Shown: in pieces, positions 56,284-64,000 of the stretch
How the letters are laid out: the number at the start of each line of letters is the position of its first letter
Position numbering within the stretch: the stretch's first letter is position 1
Source: CAVPOO01 sp963707015
Lineage (GTDB): Bacteria; Pseudomonadota; Gammaproteobacteria; Thiohalobacterales; Thiohalobacteraceae
Direction: 5' to 3'
Assembly (NCBI GenBank): GCA_963707015.1
Contig: CAVPOO010000002.1
Location: 1-64,000, forward strand
Length of the DNA stretch: 64,000 nt
Notes under the pieces: generated by a model
Told to the model about the DNA's origin: nothing
Databases searched by the model: none
The model's input: only the letters and a program-made list of their open reading frames with translations
Program-made: the position numbers and the translations under genes

Positions 56284-56541
56284 TCGCACAAAGTGTATTG
56301 TAATATTGGCGCCAAATACAGGGGACGTGACAGGATGCTGTGTTGCAAGGAAACAACAACTGGGGACATATGTCGCATTTTTGGTAAAAAATGTTGCATT
56401 CGCACCGAAAATGATCTAGATTTTAGCCTCGATTCCATCCTTAGATGAAATCTAAACAGATGACACATACTCCCGCGGTACCCCTCGTCGTTTCCGGGGA
56501 TGGGATCAGGAACAAGCTGTTCAGCTCCGAGGAGAAGCTTG

Positions 56542-58344
56542 ATGCGTAAGGAACCCACGCCAACCAGGCACAGCTTGCCGTTACGTGGCGGTGATTTCTC
56601 GACCTTGGCCGAGGCCCTTGACTACGCGGCCAAGGGCGAGACAGGCTGCAACTTCTACACGGGTCGAGGTCACCTGGGTGCGGTATTGCCCTACGCGGAA
56701 TTGCGCGACCGTGCCCGCAGCCTCGCCCGGCGCCTCAACAGTCTTGGACTGGAGCGCGGTTCACGCGTTGCGCTGGTTGCTGAAACGGATCCCGATTTTC
56801 TGCGTTTTTTCTATGCCTGCCAGTACGCAGGCCTGGTACCCGTACCCTTGCCGGTTGCTATTCAACTCGGCAGCCACAAGGCCTATGTCGAACAACTGAG
56901 AAACCTGCTGATCAGTTGCCAGGCCTCCGTCGCCATGGCGCTGGATGGCTTTGCCCCATTTCTCGCTGAAGCTGCAGAAGGACTCGGCCTGCGTCTGCTG
57001 GGTGACCCGCAGGTATTCGATACCTTGCCCGAGCACATCAGTGAGCTCAAGCCACTGACACCCGACGAACTGGCCTACATTCAGTACACCTCGGGCAGCA
57101 CGCGCTTTCCGCGCGGCGTCATGATCAAGCAGCGCACCGTCATGCACAACCTCGGAGGCATTCTCAAATACGGGCTGCAGATTCGTCGTGGCGACCGTTG
57201 TTTTTCCTGGTTGCCCTACTACCACGATATGGGGCTGGTCGGTTTTGTGCTTGGCCCCATGGCATCGCAAATGAGCGTGGACTATCTCAGAACGCGCGAC
57301 TTCGCCATGCGGCCGCGTCAATGGCTGGCGCTGATGTCACAGACCAAGGCAACCATCTCATTCAGCCCCTCATTCGGCTACGAGCTCTGTGTTCGCCGCC
57401 TCCGCGAGGAAGACCGCGACAAATTCGACCTGAGTGCCTGGCGGATTGCCGGCGCCGGCGCCGAGAAAATCCGCCCCGAGCCCCTCGCGCAGTTCTCCGA
57501 GTTACTGGCAGACAGCGGCTTCAGTGACAAGGCATTCCTTGCCTGTTACGGGATGGCGGAATGCTCGCTGGGCATCAGTTTCGCACCGCTGCACCAGGGC
57601 CTCGATGTCGATCTCATCGATGGCGAACGACTGGCGGAAGATCACGTGGCCATACCAATCAACAGCGACAACAAGTCCGGAATTCCCAGCTCGACAAGCC
57701 GGGCAACCAGCTTCGTGAACTGCGGCATGCCCCTGCCGGATTTCGAGATCGAGATTCGCGATGATCAGGATCAGACCCTGCCCGATCGGGAGTGCGGCAC
57801 CATCTACGTGCGCAGCCCCAGTGTGATGACCGGCTATTTCGGCGATCCTGAACATACCCGTGAAGTCCTGTCAGAGGATGGCTGGCTGAATACCGGCGAT
57901 ATTGGCTATCGGCTTGGCGACAGTGTGGTCATCACGGGTCGCAAGAAGGACCTGATCATCATCAACGGGCGGAATCTCTGGCCGCAGGATCTGGAATACA
58001 TAGCGGAACAGCAGCCGGAACTCCGTTCGGGAGATGCCTCGGCGTTTTCGCTTCCGGGCGCCGATGATCAGGAGCTGGCCGTTATGGTGGTGCAGTGCCG
58101 CGAAGTCGATCCTGACAAACGCCGCAAACTGGTTGAGCGGTTGCAGCGCGCCATCTACCAGGAAATGGGCATCGAGTGCCACATCGAACTCGTCGCACCA
58201 CGCACCTTGCCGCGGACATCATCCGGCAAGCTGTCGCGGTCGCGCACCCGTCAGGACTTTCTCATGCGCAACCACTGGGATCCGGCGGCCCATCCGTCTG
58301 CGGTCGTCGCCGAGCAACCGGCTCAAGACGCACGCGCTGTCTAG
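56542..58344 (+). CDS. aasR: fatty acyl-AMP ligase / acyl-ACP synthetase of ceramide locus
   Basis: The ATG at 56542 follows GAGGAG by seven bases, better than an ATG 42 bases upstream. 600 residues, ANL superfamily: YIQYTSGSTRFPRGVMIK (P-loop), WLPYYHDMGLVGFVLGP, CYGMAECSLG, LNTGDIGY and GRKKDLIIINGRNLWPQDLE. The YHDMG block is typical of fatty acyl-AMP ligases. With a dedicated acyl carrier protein two genes downstream it should load fatty acids onto that ACP for use by Spt. Same gene type and relative position as CC_1165 in Caulobacter. Confidence 0.85.
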   Translation: MRKEPTPTRHSLPLRGGDFSTLAEALDYAAKGETGCNFYTGRGHLGAVLPYAELRDRARSLARRLNSLGLERGSRVALVAETDPDFLRFFYACQYAGLVPVPLPVAIQLGSHKAYVEQLRNLLISCQASVAMALDGFAPFLAEAAEGLGLRLLGDPQVFDTLPEHISELKPLTPDELAYIQYTSGSTRFPRGVMIKQRTVMHNLGGILKYGLQIRRGDRCFSWLPYYHDMGLVGFVLGPMASQMSVDYLRTRDFAMRPRQWLALMSQTKATISFSPSFGYELCVRRLREEDRDKFDLSAWRIAGAGAEKIRPEPLAQFSELLADSGFSDKAFLACYGMAECSLGISFAPLHQGLDVDLIDGERLAEDHVAIPINSDNKSGIPSSTSRATSFVNCGMPLPDFEIEIRDDQDQTLPDRECGTIYVRSPSVMTGYFGDPEHTREVLSEDGWLNTGDIGYRLGDSVVITGRKKDLIIINGRNLWPQDLEYIAEQQPELRSGDASAFSLPGADDQELAVMVVQCREVDPDKRRKLVERLQRAIYQEMGIECHIELVAPRTLPRTSSGKLSRSRTRQDFLMRNHWDPAAHPSAVVAEQPAQDARAV

Positions 58345-58351
58345 ACCCCGC

Positions 58352-59314
58352 ATGTCGCGCACGGTTGCCTTGACCGGGGCGACAGGCTTTATCGGCAGCA
58401 CCCTGGCAAAAGTCCTGCACCAGGCAGGGTGGGAGGTGCGCGCGCTGGTGCGACCGGGAACCACGGCCAGACACCTCACCGACCTGAGCATTACACGCGT
58501 CACGGGCACCCTTGAAGATGTCGAGAGCCTCAGATCTCTGGTCGCCGGCGCCGATGCCGTCGTCCATTGCGCGGGTGCGGTGCGCGGCGCCACGCAGTCC
58601 GACTTCCGACGCGTCAATGTCACCGGCGTCGAGCGGCTCGCCGCCGCCGCCGGGCTCCAGACGCCACCGCCCTATTTCCTGCTGATCTCCTCTCTGGCGG
58701 CACGGGAACCGCAGCTGTCCGCCTATGCGGCAAGCAAGCGCGATGGCGAACGTGCGCTGCAGGACAAGGCTGGCGGCATGCCGTGGGTTATTCTGAGACC
58801 GCCGGCGGTATACGGCCCCGGAGACCGCGAGATGCTCCCGCTCTTTCGCTGGATGATGCACGGTATCGCGTTGGTCACCGGCGCCAGACGTGCCCGCTTC
58901 TCCTTGCTCTACGTCGACGACCTTGCCACCGCGGTAGCCCGCCTCCTCGAGCAACGCGATACCCAGGGCGCCACGTTCGAGTTGCACGACGGTCACCCGG
59001 ACGGCTACAGTTGGGATGATATTGTCAGCACTGTCAGAGAGCTGCGCGGGTCGCACGTCATTCGCGTGCGGGTGCCAGTCCAGTTACTGAGATTGGTAGC
59101 CGCGATAAATGAAGGCACTGCGCGGCTCTTCAAACGCTCACCCATGCTCACGCTTGGCAAGGTTCGAGAACTTTCGCATCCCGACTGGGTTAGCAACAAC
59201 CAGGCCATCCATCGGGCAACAGGCTGGCAACCCTCGGTGCTGCTCGAGGAAGGCCTGCGCAAGACCCTGGGCCTGCCGGCATCCAGTATCGGGGTCGCGC
59301 CGAACCAGCCTTGA
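58352..59314 (+). CDS. cerR: NAD(P)-dependent epimerase/dehydratase family reductase, candidate ceramide reductase
   Basis: 320 residues from the ATG at 58352, seven bases after the aasR stop. Extended SDR: ALTGATGFIGSTLAKVL (nucleotide motif), VVHCAGAVRG, LLISSLAARE, the catalytic pattern SAYAASK with Tyr and Lys, and ILRPPAVYGPGDREMLP. In Caulobacter the equivalent enzyme (CC_1164) reduces the 3-keto group of the sphingoid product. Here it is in the same order between the ligase and the ACP. Confidence 0.82.
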   Translation: MSRTVALTGATGFIGSTLAKVLHQAGWEVRALVRPGTTARHLTDLSITRVTGTLEDVESLRSLVAGADAVVHCAGAVRGATQSDFRRVNVTGVERLAAAAGLQTPPPYFLLISSLAAREPQLSAYAASKRDGERALQDKAGGMPWVILRPPAVYGPGDREMLPLFRWMMHGIALVTGARRARFSLLYVDDLATAVARLLEQRDTQGATFELHDGHPDGYSWDDIVSTVRELRGSHVIRVRVPVQLLRLVAAINEGTARLFKRSPMLTLGKVRELSHPDWVSNNQAIHRATGWQPSVLLEEGLRKTLGLPASSIGVAPNQP

Positions 59315-59337
59315 CTGAACCAGGGACACTCTGCACT

Positions 59338-59586
59338 ATGGCGAGCTACAATGAAATTCTGACACAGGTGTACAAGGTGCTCACTCCGTTTGCCAAAGAT
59401 GAGGAGCCCTTGGCCGAGGAAACAGGACTGGTAGCCGATCTCGGACTCGATTCCATGCAGGTCATGCGTCTACTGCTCGAGATCGAAGATTATTTCGATA
59501 TATCGATCCCGGTGAACATCCTCCCGGATATACGCACAATTGGGGATCTCACCCGGCAGCTTGAGAAACTTGTGAACGAAGGCTGA
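59338..59586 (+). CDS. acpR: dedicated acyl carrier protein
   Basis: 82 residues from the ATG at 59338; an upstream TTG at 59311 is possible. Phosphopantetheine attachment is Ser39 in DLGLDSMQVM, and the acidic helical remainder (LLLEIEDYFDISIP) is typical of ACPs. It should carry the acyl chain made by the upstream ligase to Spt, as AcpR does in Caulobacter. Its stop overlaps the spt start (TGATG). Confidence 0.88.
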   Translation: MASYNEILTQVYKVLTPFAKDEEPLAEETGLVADLGLDSMQVMRLLLEIEDYFDISIPVNILPDIRTIGDLTRQLEKLVNEG

Positions 59587-60782
59587 TGACAATTTTTGAC
59601 AAGTTCAAAGGTCTGGAAGCGGCGCGGGCATCGCTGCAGGAAGCGGGTATCGACCCCTTCAATCTGACCCTTGATCGCATTTTTTCCGCAACTGAGGCCG
59701 AGATTCGGGGCAGGCGTACGATTCTCGCAGGAACCAACAATTATCTTGGCCTGACGTTCGACCCGGAATGTATTGAGGCATCAGTCAACGCCGTTCGCGA
59801 ACAGGGAACCGGAACAACCGGCTCGCGCATGGCCAATGGCACCTTCGCGGGCCACGTGGCACTCGAACGCGAATTTGCGGAGTTCTACGGACAACGTGCT
59901 GCTATCGTCTTTTCCACCGGCTACATTGCCAATCTCGCCATGTTGTCGACCCTGGCTGGTCCCGACGACACCATTCTGCTCGATGCCGATTCTCACGCCA
60001 GCATCTATGACGGCTGCCGACTGGGGGGCGCCAAGGTCGTTCGCTTCCGACACAATGACACGCAAGATCTTGAAAAGCGCCTGCGTCGTCTTGGCGAACA
60101 GGCCAGCAGGACGCTGATTGTTGCCGAAGGCATCTACAGCATGCTGGGCGACGTGGCGCCGCTTGCAGAGATCGCAGCGATCAAGAAGACCTACGGTGCC
60201 TGGCTGCTGGTCGACGAGGCCCACTCACTGGGCATTCTGGGCAGACAGGGGCGCGGGCTTGCCGAGGAAGTCGGCGTAGAAGCCGATGTCGATTTCATTG
60301 TGGGCACCTTCAGCAAGAGCCTTGGCGCCACGGGCGGGTACTGCGTGAGTAACCATCCCGAACTGGATGCTATCCGTTACGCAGGCCGTCCGTACATCTT
60401 CACCGCATCACCTTCACCGTCTGTGATTGCGTCGACACGCAAGGCATTACAGCTGTTGCGCGCGCGTCCGGAACTGCGCACCCGCTTGTGGGACAACGCC
60501 CATACACTCTACTCCCGCCTCAGCGAGCTGGGTTTTACCCTGGGCCCGCAGGTCAGTCCGGTCGTAGCGGTACGCCTGCGTGACAAAAGCCAAGCCTTTG
60601 CTGCCTGGAAGCAACTCCTCGAACAGGGCATCTATGTCAATCTGATTTTACCGCCCGCAGCACCCGAAGGTGGCGCATTGCTGCGCTGCAGCCTCAGCGC
60701 GGCCCACACGCCCGAGCAACTCGATCGCATCATGGAAGCCTTTGCCACGCTGCAGACCGCCTTGGCGGCCCACACCGCCTGA
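59586..60782 (+). CDS. spt: alpha-oxoamine synthase, probable serine palmitoyltransferase
   Basis: 398 residues, fold-type I PLP enzyme. GTNNYLGL, DADSHASIYDGCR (His138 stacks on PLP), LVDEAHSLGILG (Asp210, His213) and GTFSKSLGATGGY (Lys244, the PLP lysine) are diagnostic of the family. KBL, BioF and HemA are paralogues. The ACP-coupled, ligase- and reductase-linked context and exact aasR-cerR-acpR-spt order identify serine palmitoyltransferase: condensation of serine with an acyl-thioester to give 3-ketosphinganine in the cytoplasm. Confidence 0.85.
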   Translation: MTIFDKFKGLEAARASLQEAGIDPFNLTLDRIFSATEAEIRGRRTILAGTNNYLGLTFDPECIEASVNAVREQGTGTTGSRMANGTFAGHVALEREFAEFYGQRAAIVFSTGYIANLAMLSTLAGPDDTILLDADSHASIYDGCRLGGAKVVRFRHNDTQDLEKRLRRLGEQASRTLIVAEGIYSMLGDVAPLAEIAAIKKTYGAWLLVDEAHSLGILGRQGRGLAEEVGVEADVDFIVGTFSKSLGATGGYCVSNHPELDAIRYAGRPYIFTASPSPSVIASTRKALQLLRARPELRTRLWDNAHTLYSRLSELGFTLGPQVSPVVAVRLRDKSQAFAAWKQLLEQGIYVNLILPPAAPEGGALLRCSLSAAHTPEQLDRIMEAFATLQTALAAHTA

Positions 60783-61250
60783 TCCGGCGGTCTCACTGCG
60801 AATGACCGGGAAAAACACCCCGTAGTTTTCCTTCCCTGGCGTGCATCTCCGCAGGCCAGACCCAGTCTGACGGGCTGCGCAACGCGCCGCCGTGCTCGAA
60901 GCCCTGGCCTCCAGAGAACGCACCTGAACCCCTCGCGCAAGTTCCGGGGAAGAGCCTCCGACTTTGCGCCGATGCGGCTTGTGCCCCATGGCGCTTGCAG
61001 GGGGCACTAACCCGCATTTCTCACCGGGCGGCGATAGAGTCACATAATGCACTGAGGTAAGGAACAGAGCGCAGATCAGGAAAAAGACAGTGTGTAATCA
61101 GGCAGTGCCTATCCCGGCCCTGGCTAGTTCTCGCGCGCCCGGACTTGCGCTTCACTTAAGTGGTAGCTACGGCTACCACTTTCGCTCCAGCGCGGCGTCC
61201 GGACACACGAGCCCTGCGCCAGCATCCGGGATCCCGGTGAGAAATGCGGG
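60783..61250. other. intergenic region after spt
   Basis: About 470 bases between the convergent spt and arsM genes. GGAAAAAC (60809-60816) can pair with GTTTTCC shortly after, a possible weak terminator for spt without a T run. No coding region is supported. Confidence 0.5.
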
Positions 61251-62366
61251 CTAACAACAGCTGCCTCCCTCGCCCGCTGCGTGCCGCGCACCCCTGTTCG
61301 CCGCTGCCGGCCGGCGCGTACCCGATGGCTCACACCAGGGACGCGGAGGAACCTCGTTGCCTGGCTCGATGCCGATGAACACATGCCGCAGGGGTCCCTG
61401 CGTCAGAAATTGATACGTCCGTTCACAGACTGCCACGCGCTCGCCGCGCGGGTACACATGGTTTTCGTCATCGCGCACTTCGGCAAAGGGTCCCCGGTAA
61501 ATCACGGCATGTCCCTTGTCGATACAGGGTTCCAACGAACCCTTTACGGCCGTCACGGTAACGGCACGAAATTCAATGCCCTCGACCCGCTGCCACGGCT
61601 CCTCGCCCCACTTGTCGAGTGCGACCGCGAGAAATCCGGCCTCCGCGAATGCCTGCAGAAACTCCTGTTCGTGAAACGCACCCGCAATGCAGCCACTCCA
61701 GAGCTCCGCGTCATCTTTCAGCGCTTCCGGTACAGGCTCGTCACTGACGATATCTGAAATCGCAATGCGGCCACCCGGCTTGAGGACCCGCCAGATCTCC
61801 CGAACCAGCTGCGCCTTGTCGGCATCGGCGACCAGATTCAGTACGCAGTTGGAAATCACCAGATCCACCGAGCTATCGGGGATCAACGGTTGTTTCGCCT
61901 TCTGCAGTTCCTGCCATTGCCGCAGTGGGACCAGGTCGGCGGCAGTCGATACCGGGCGTTGCGCGAGATAGCCATCCACGGCGGCCAGATCCAGCTTGAG
62001 ATCGTGGATCCAGCCCTTGAGAAAGCGGACGCGGTCACCACCGAGTACTGTGGCCATCTCTGCCTGATACTTTCGCGCCAGGGCCAGCATGTCGTCATTC
62101 ATGTCCACACCAACGACCGTGCCGGTCTCCCCGACCAGCTGCGCGGCGATGTAACAGATCTTGCCCGACCCGGAGCCCAGGTCCAGCACCCTGTCGCCGG
62201 CGCGAACATAGCGGGACGGGTCTCCGCAACCGTAGTCTTTCTCGACAATCTCGGCGGGCAACTGCCGCAGCAGATCGGCCTCGTAGCTGACAGGACAGCA
62301 CAGCGCGTCCTGACGGTTCCGCGCCGCCTCGGAATAACGGTGCAAAACACTGGTTTCAATATCCAT
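61251..62366 (-). CDS. arsM: arsenite S-adenosylmethionine methyltransferase, arsenosugar type
   Basis: 371 residues from the ATG at 62366, after a strong GGGAGGAG site. LCCPVSYEADLL and EKDYGCGDPS are the Cys motifs near the arsenic site, VLDLGSGSGKICYIAAQLVG binds SAM, and SNCVLNLV holds the third Cys. The protein ends in GGSCC, a Cys tail common in this family. It methylates As(III). Pairing with arsS suggests that dimethylarsenic goes into arsenosugars rather than volatile methylarsines. Confidence 0.93.
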   Translation of the reverse strand: MDIETSVLHRYSEAARNRQDALCCPVSYEADLLRQLPAEIVEKDYGCGDPSRYVRAGDRVLDLGSGSGKICYIAAQLVGETGTVVGVDMNDDMLALARKYQAEMATVLGGDRVRFLKGWIHDLKLDLAAVDGYLAQRPVSTAADLVPLRQWQELQKAKQPLIPDSSVDLVISNCVLNLVADADKAQLVREIWRVLKPGGRIAISDIVSDEPVPEALKDDAELWSGCIAGAFHEQEFLQAFAEAGFLAVALDKWGEEPWQRVEGIEFRAVTVTAVKGSLEPCIDKGHAVIYRGPFAEVRDDENHVYPRGERVAVCERTYQFLTQGPLRHVFIGIEPGNEVPPRPWCEPSGTRRPAAANRGARHAAGEGGSCC

Positions 62367-62401
62367 CAATCTCCTCCCGAACACTGAACGACACCGGCCG
62401 C

Positions 62402-63364
62402 CTACTCCAGGGCGCCACCACAGCTGCTCCCCTGCCCCGCCGTACAGCCGTAACAATGGTCCGCCACACGGATCGCCTGGCCGGCGAGCGCACTTGGATC
62501 GAGCCGGGAAATGTGGACCGATGTCCGCCCGCCGGCTGCCAATGGCAGGGCGAGCATCTGGTTGAAATCACAGTCGTACACATGGCCCCGCCAATCGACA
62601 CTGATGAGGCTGCGGCACATGACCGAGCCCAGATTATCGGCCCGGTGCGCTTGCCGAAGCAGCGCCATATAGGCCGTGAACTGACCGCGGGAGACCAGCG
62701 TGCTGCCGAAACGCTGAATGGGCATATTGATCAGCACCAGCAGATGATTGAAGCGAATGCGGTAGCGGTTCCCGAGTTCACGCCGGTAATCAGCCTCCAG
62801 TTCGCATTGCGCCGGTGGCAATACGGGGCCCTGGGGGTTGTAAACCAGGTTCAGCACAAGGCCCGAACCGGGTTGCCCGTAACCCAGCGCATTGAGCCGC
62901 GTCAGCGCCCTGAGTGAGTCGACAAAGACACCCTCGCCACGCTGGCGATCAACATTCTCTCCCTGATAACAGGGCAGCGACGCGACGACCTCGACGCCCT
63001 GCCCGGCGAGAAATTCAGCCAGATTTTCCTGCCCCGTTTCTTCCAGGATGGTCAGGTTGCAGCGATCAATCACATGGACACCCGCCGCACGAGCCGCCCC
63101 GACCATAGAGCGGAAATGCGGATTCAATTCCGGCGCACCGCCAGTCAGGTCGAGCGTGGCGACATTGGACCTGACCAGAAACTCGAGCACCTGATCCACC
63201 GTACGCCGGTCCATTATCTCCTTGCGCCGGGGACTGGCCGCAACATGGCAATGCAGGCACTGCTGATTGCAGCGATAGCCAAGGTTCACCTGCAGCGTCT
63301 CCAGCCTCCCGCGCCGGATCGGGGGGAAATCGGTATCGACCAGTAATGGCAAGGTTGCGTGCAT
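62402..63364 (-). CDS. arsS: arsenosugar biosynthesis radical SAM protein
   Basis: 320 residues from the ATG at 63364. Radical SAM cluster motif CNQQCLHC in NLGYRCNQQCLHCHVAASP, then DLTGGAPELNPHFR, ASLPCYQGENVDRQRG and a Cys-rich C-terminus (CRSLISV, YDCDFNQ, HCYGCTAGQGSSCGG) likely for auxiliary Fe-S clusters. It joins a 5'-deoxyadenosyl group to dimethylarsinous acid. First gene of the arsS-arsM pair, 35 bases before arsM. Confidence 0.93.
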   Translation of the reverse strand: MHATLPLLVDTDFPPIRRGRLETLQVNLGYRCNQQCLHCHVAASPRRKEIMDRRTVDQVLEFLVRSNVATLDLTGGAPELNPHFRSMVGAARAAGVHVIDRCNLTILEETGQENLAEFLAGQGVEVVASLPCYQGENVDRQRGEGVFVDSLRALTRLNALGYGQPGSGLVLNLVYNPQGPVLPPAQCELEADYRRELGNRYRIRFNHLLVLINMPIQRFGSTLVSRGQFTAYMALLRQAHRADNLGSVMCRSLISVDWRGHVYDCDFNQMLALPLAAGGRTSVHISRLDPSALAGQAIRVADHCYGCTAGQGSSCGGALE

Positions 63365-63576
63365 GCTGTTATTCCAGTGACCCTGACTCCGCCGCGCGCC
63401 AGTATGCGGCGTCAGCCTGCTGCGGTCCAGCCGCCAGAGGCAGGGGAACGCCCCGGTGCCGGGCCACTGCAACTCAATGCCTTGCGACACGCCTGGCGCT
63501 ACGGTACTGTGGATTTTCCGGTGTTCAGGGACGGGAATCCACAGGGCAATCCGAGTACTCCATCCAGGTAATATTG

Positions 63577-64000
63577 ATGTACACAGCCACCCGCCGGTGG
63601 GTTGTTACGGGTCAGGTGCAGGGCGTGGGATTTCGGCCCTTCGTTTACCGCCTCGCCACGCGGCTGGGTATCAGCGGCTGGGTATGCAACCAGACCGGCA
63701 GCGTGGAAATCGTCGCCCAGGCATCGACCGAGGTCCTCGAGGCGTTTGCCCGGGCACTGATCGACGAGTCTCCCGCCATCGCGGAGCCCGCGATCAGTCT
63801 CGCCGAAACCGTCGCTGCGATCAACACACAGGATTTCATCATCCGCCCCAGCAACGCGGCGGCGCCCCCGCGTATCCATGTTCCGGTCGACTACTTCACG
63901 TGTGCCCCGTGCCTTGCCGAACTCGATGCGCCCCGCGAGCGTCGCTACCGGTACCCCTTTACCAACTGTACCCAGTGTGGCCCCCGCTATACCCTGATCC
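63577..64000 (+). CDS. hypF: carbamoyltransferase HypF, 3'-truncated by window edge
   Basis: The ATG at 63577 follows CCAGG. 141 codons are visible. Residues 1-90 are the acylphosphatase-like domain (VVTGQVQGVGFRPFVYRLATRLGI), followed by the first zinc-finger pair (CAPCLAEL and CTQCGPRYT). HypF makes S-carbamoyl-HypE, the source of the CN ligands of NiFe hydrogenases. It implies hydrogenase genes to the right. Divergent from arsS over 212 bases. Confidence 0.95.
   Translation, partial: MYTATRRWVVTGQVQGVGFRPFVYRLATRLGISGWVCNQTGSVEIVAQASTEVLEAFARALIDESPAIAEPAISLAETVAAINTQDFIIRPSNAAAPPRIHVPVDYFTCAPCLAELDAPRERRYRYPFTNCTQCGPRYTLI

Larger units (their letters stand above)
55487..56541. other. divergent control region between cerS and aasR, about 1 kb
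   Basis: No supported gene. The right half is AT-rich and holds several dyads: TTAGCATATGCTAA (56158-56171), ATCTAGAT (56414-56421) and TTAGAT-GAA-ATCTAA (56441-56455), plus a strong promoter (56255-56283). The left half is GC-rich with no structure that I can name. The length and the dyads suggest regulated divergent transcription. Confidence 0.6.

Overview
This window looks like chromosomal DNA of a GC-rich gammaproteobacterium. It has a complete Na+-translocating NADH:quinone reductase operon, a nearly complete set of menaquinone genes, a sulfide:quinone oxidoreductase-like flavoprotein, the start of hypF (NiFe-hydrogenase maturation) and exosortase A (XrtA/PEP-CTERM)-type extracellular polysaccharide genes. 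That mix suggests an aquatic, sulfur- or hydrogen-metabolising lineage such as a Chromatiales relative. The genus cannot be read from the sequence, and the lineage call is inference.

Layout. 0-10 kb, more AT-rich in its gaps: the tail of an exopolysaccharide/exosortase-type locus, with a partial asparagine-synthase-like amidotransferase, a secreted DUF4185-like protein, a family-4 glycosyltransferase, a 1557-residue secreted modular protein with near-identical internal repeats and an SGNH esterase domain, and a small protein with a PEP-CTERM-like tail. 10.7-12.4 kb: gltX and tRNA-Val(CAC). 13.0-17.9 kb: fused aminodeoxychorismate synthase, a small chorismate-mutase-type protein, a TyrA-type dehydrogenase and a DAHP synthase, which together form a candidate 4-aminophenylalanine route. 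18.4-22.4 kb: two ATPases of the XrtA-associated ExeA-like family. 22.6-29.0 kb: oxidative pentose phosphate genes (pgl, zwf, gnd and a transaldolase-glucose-6-phosphate isomerase fusion).

29.4-36.6 kb: nqrABCDEF-apbE-nqrM. 36.6-38.7 kb: a CBS-pair protein and an SQR-like flavoprotein with its own C-terminal CBS pair. 38.75-49.1 kb: menaquinone genes (menI-like, menC, menA, menB, menF, menD, ubiE/menG, menE) mixed with a Coq10/RatA-like and a DCC-family gene; no menH is present and menF carries an apparent frameshift. 49.2 kb: glucokinase.

50.3-60.8 kb is the most interesting region. It holds the five gene types needed for bacterial ceramide synthesis in Caulobacter (acyltransferase cerS; acyl-ACP ligase, reductase, acyl carrier protein and serine palmitoyltransferase in the order aasR-cerR-acpR-spt). 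They sit next to a diacylglycerol-kinase-family protein, a Tam41-like nucleotidyltransferase, a MobA-like nucleotidyltransferase and a metallophosphoesterase. I read this as a sphingolipid backbone plus phospho-headgroup locus. 61.2-63.4 kb: arsS-arsM arsenosugar genes. 63.6 kb to the end: start of hypF.

Repeats: a dispersed 29-bp-stem hairpin repeat occurs three times (15.7, 25.9 and 39.2 kb), two oppositely oriented heptamer arrays lie upstream of ubiE, and tandem palindromes lie at 9.9 kb.
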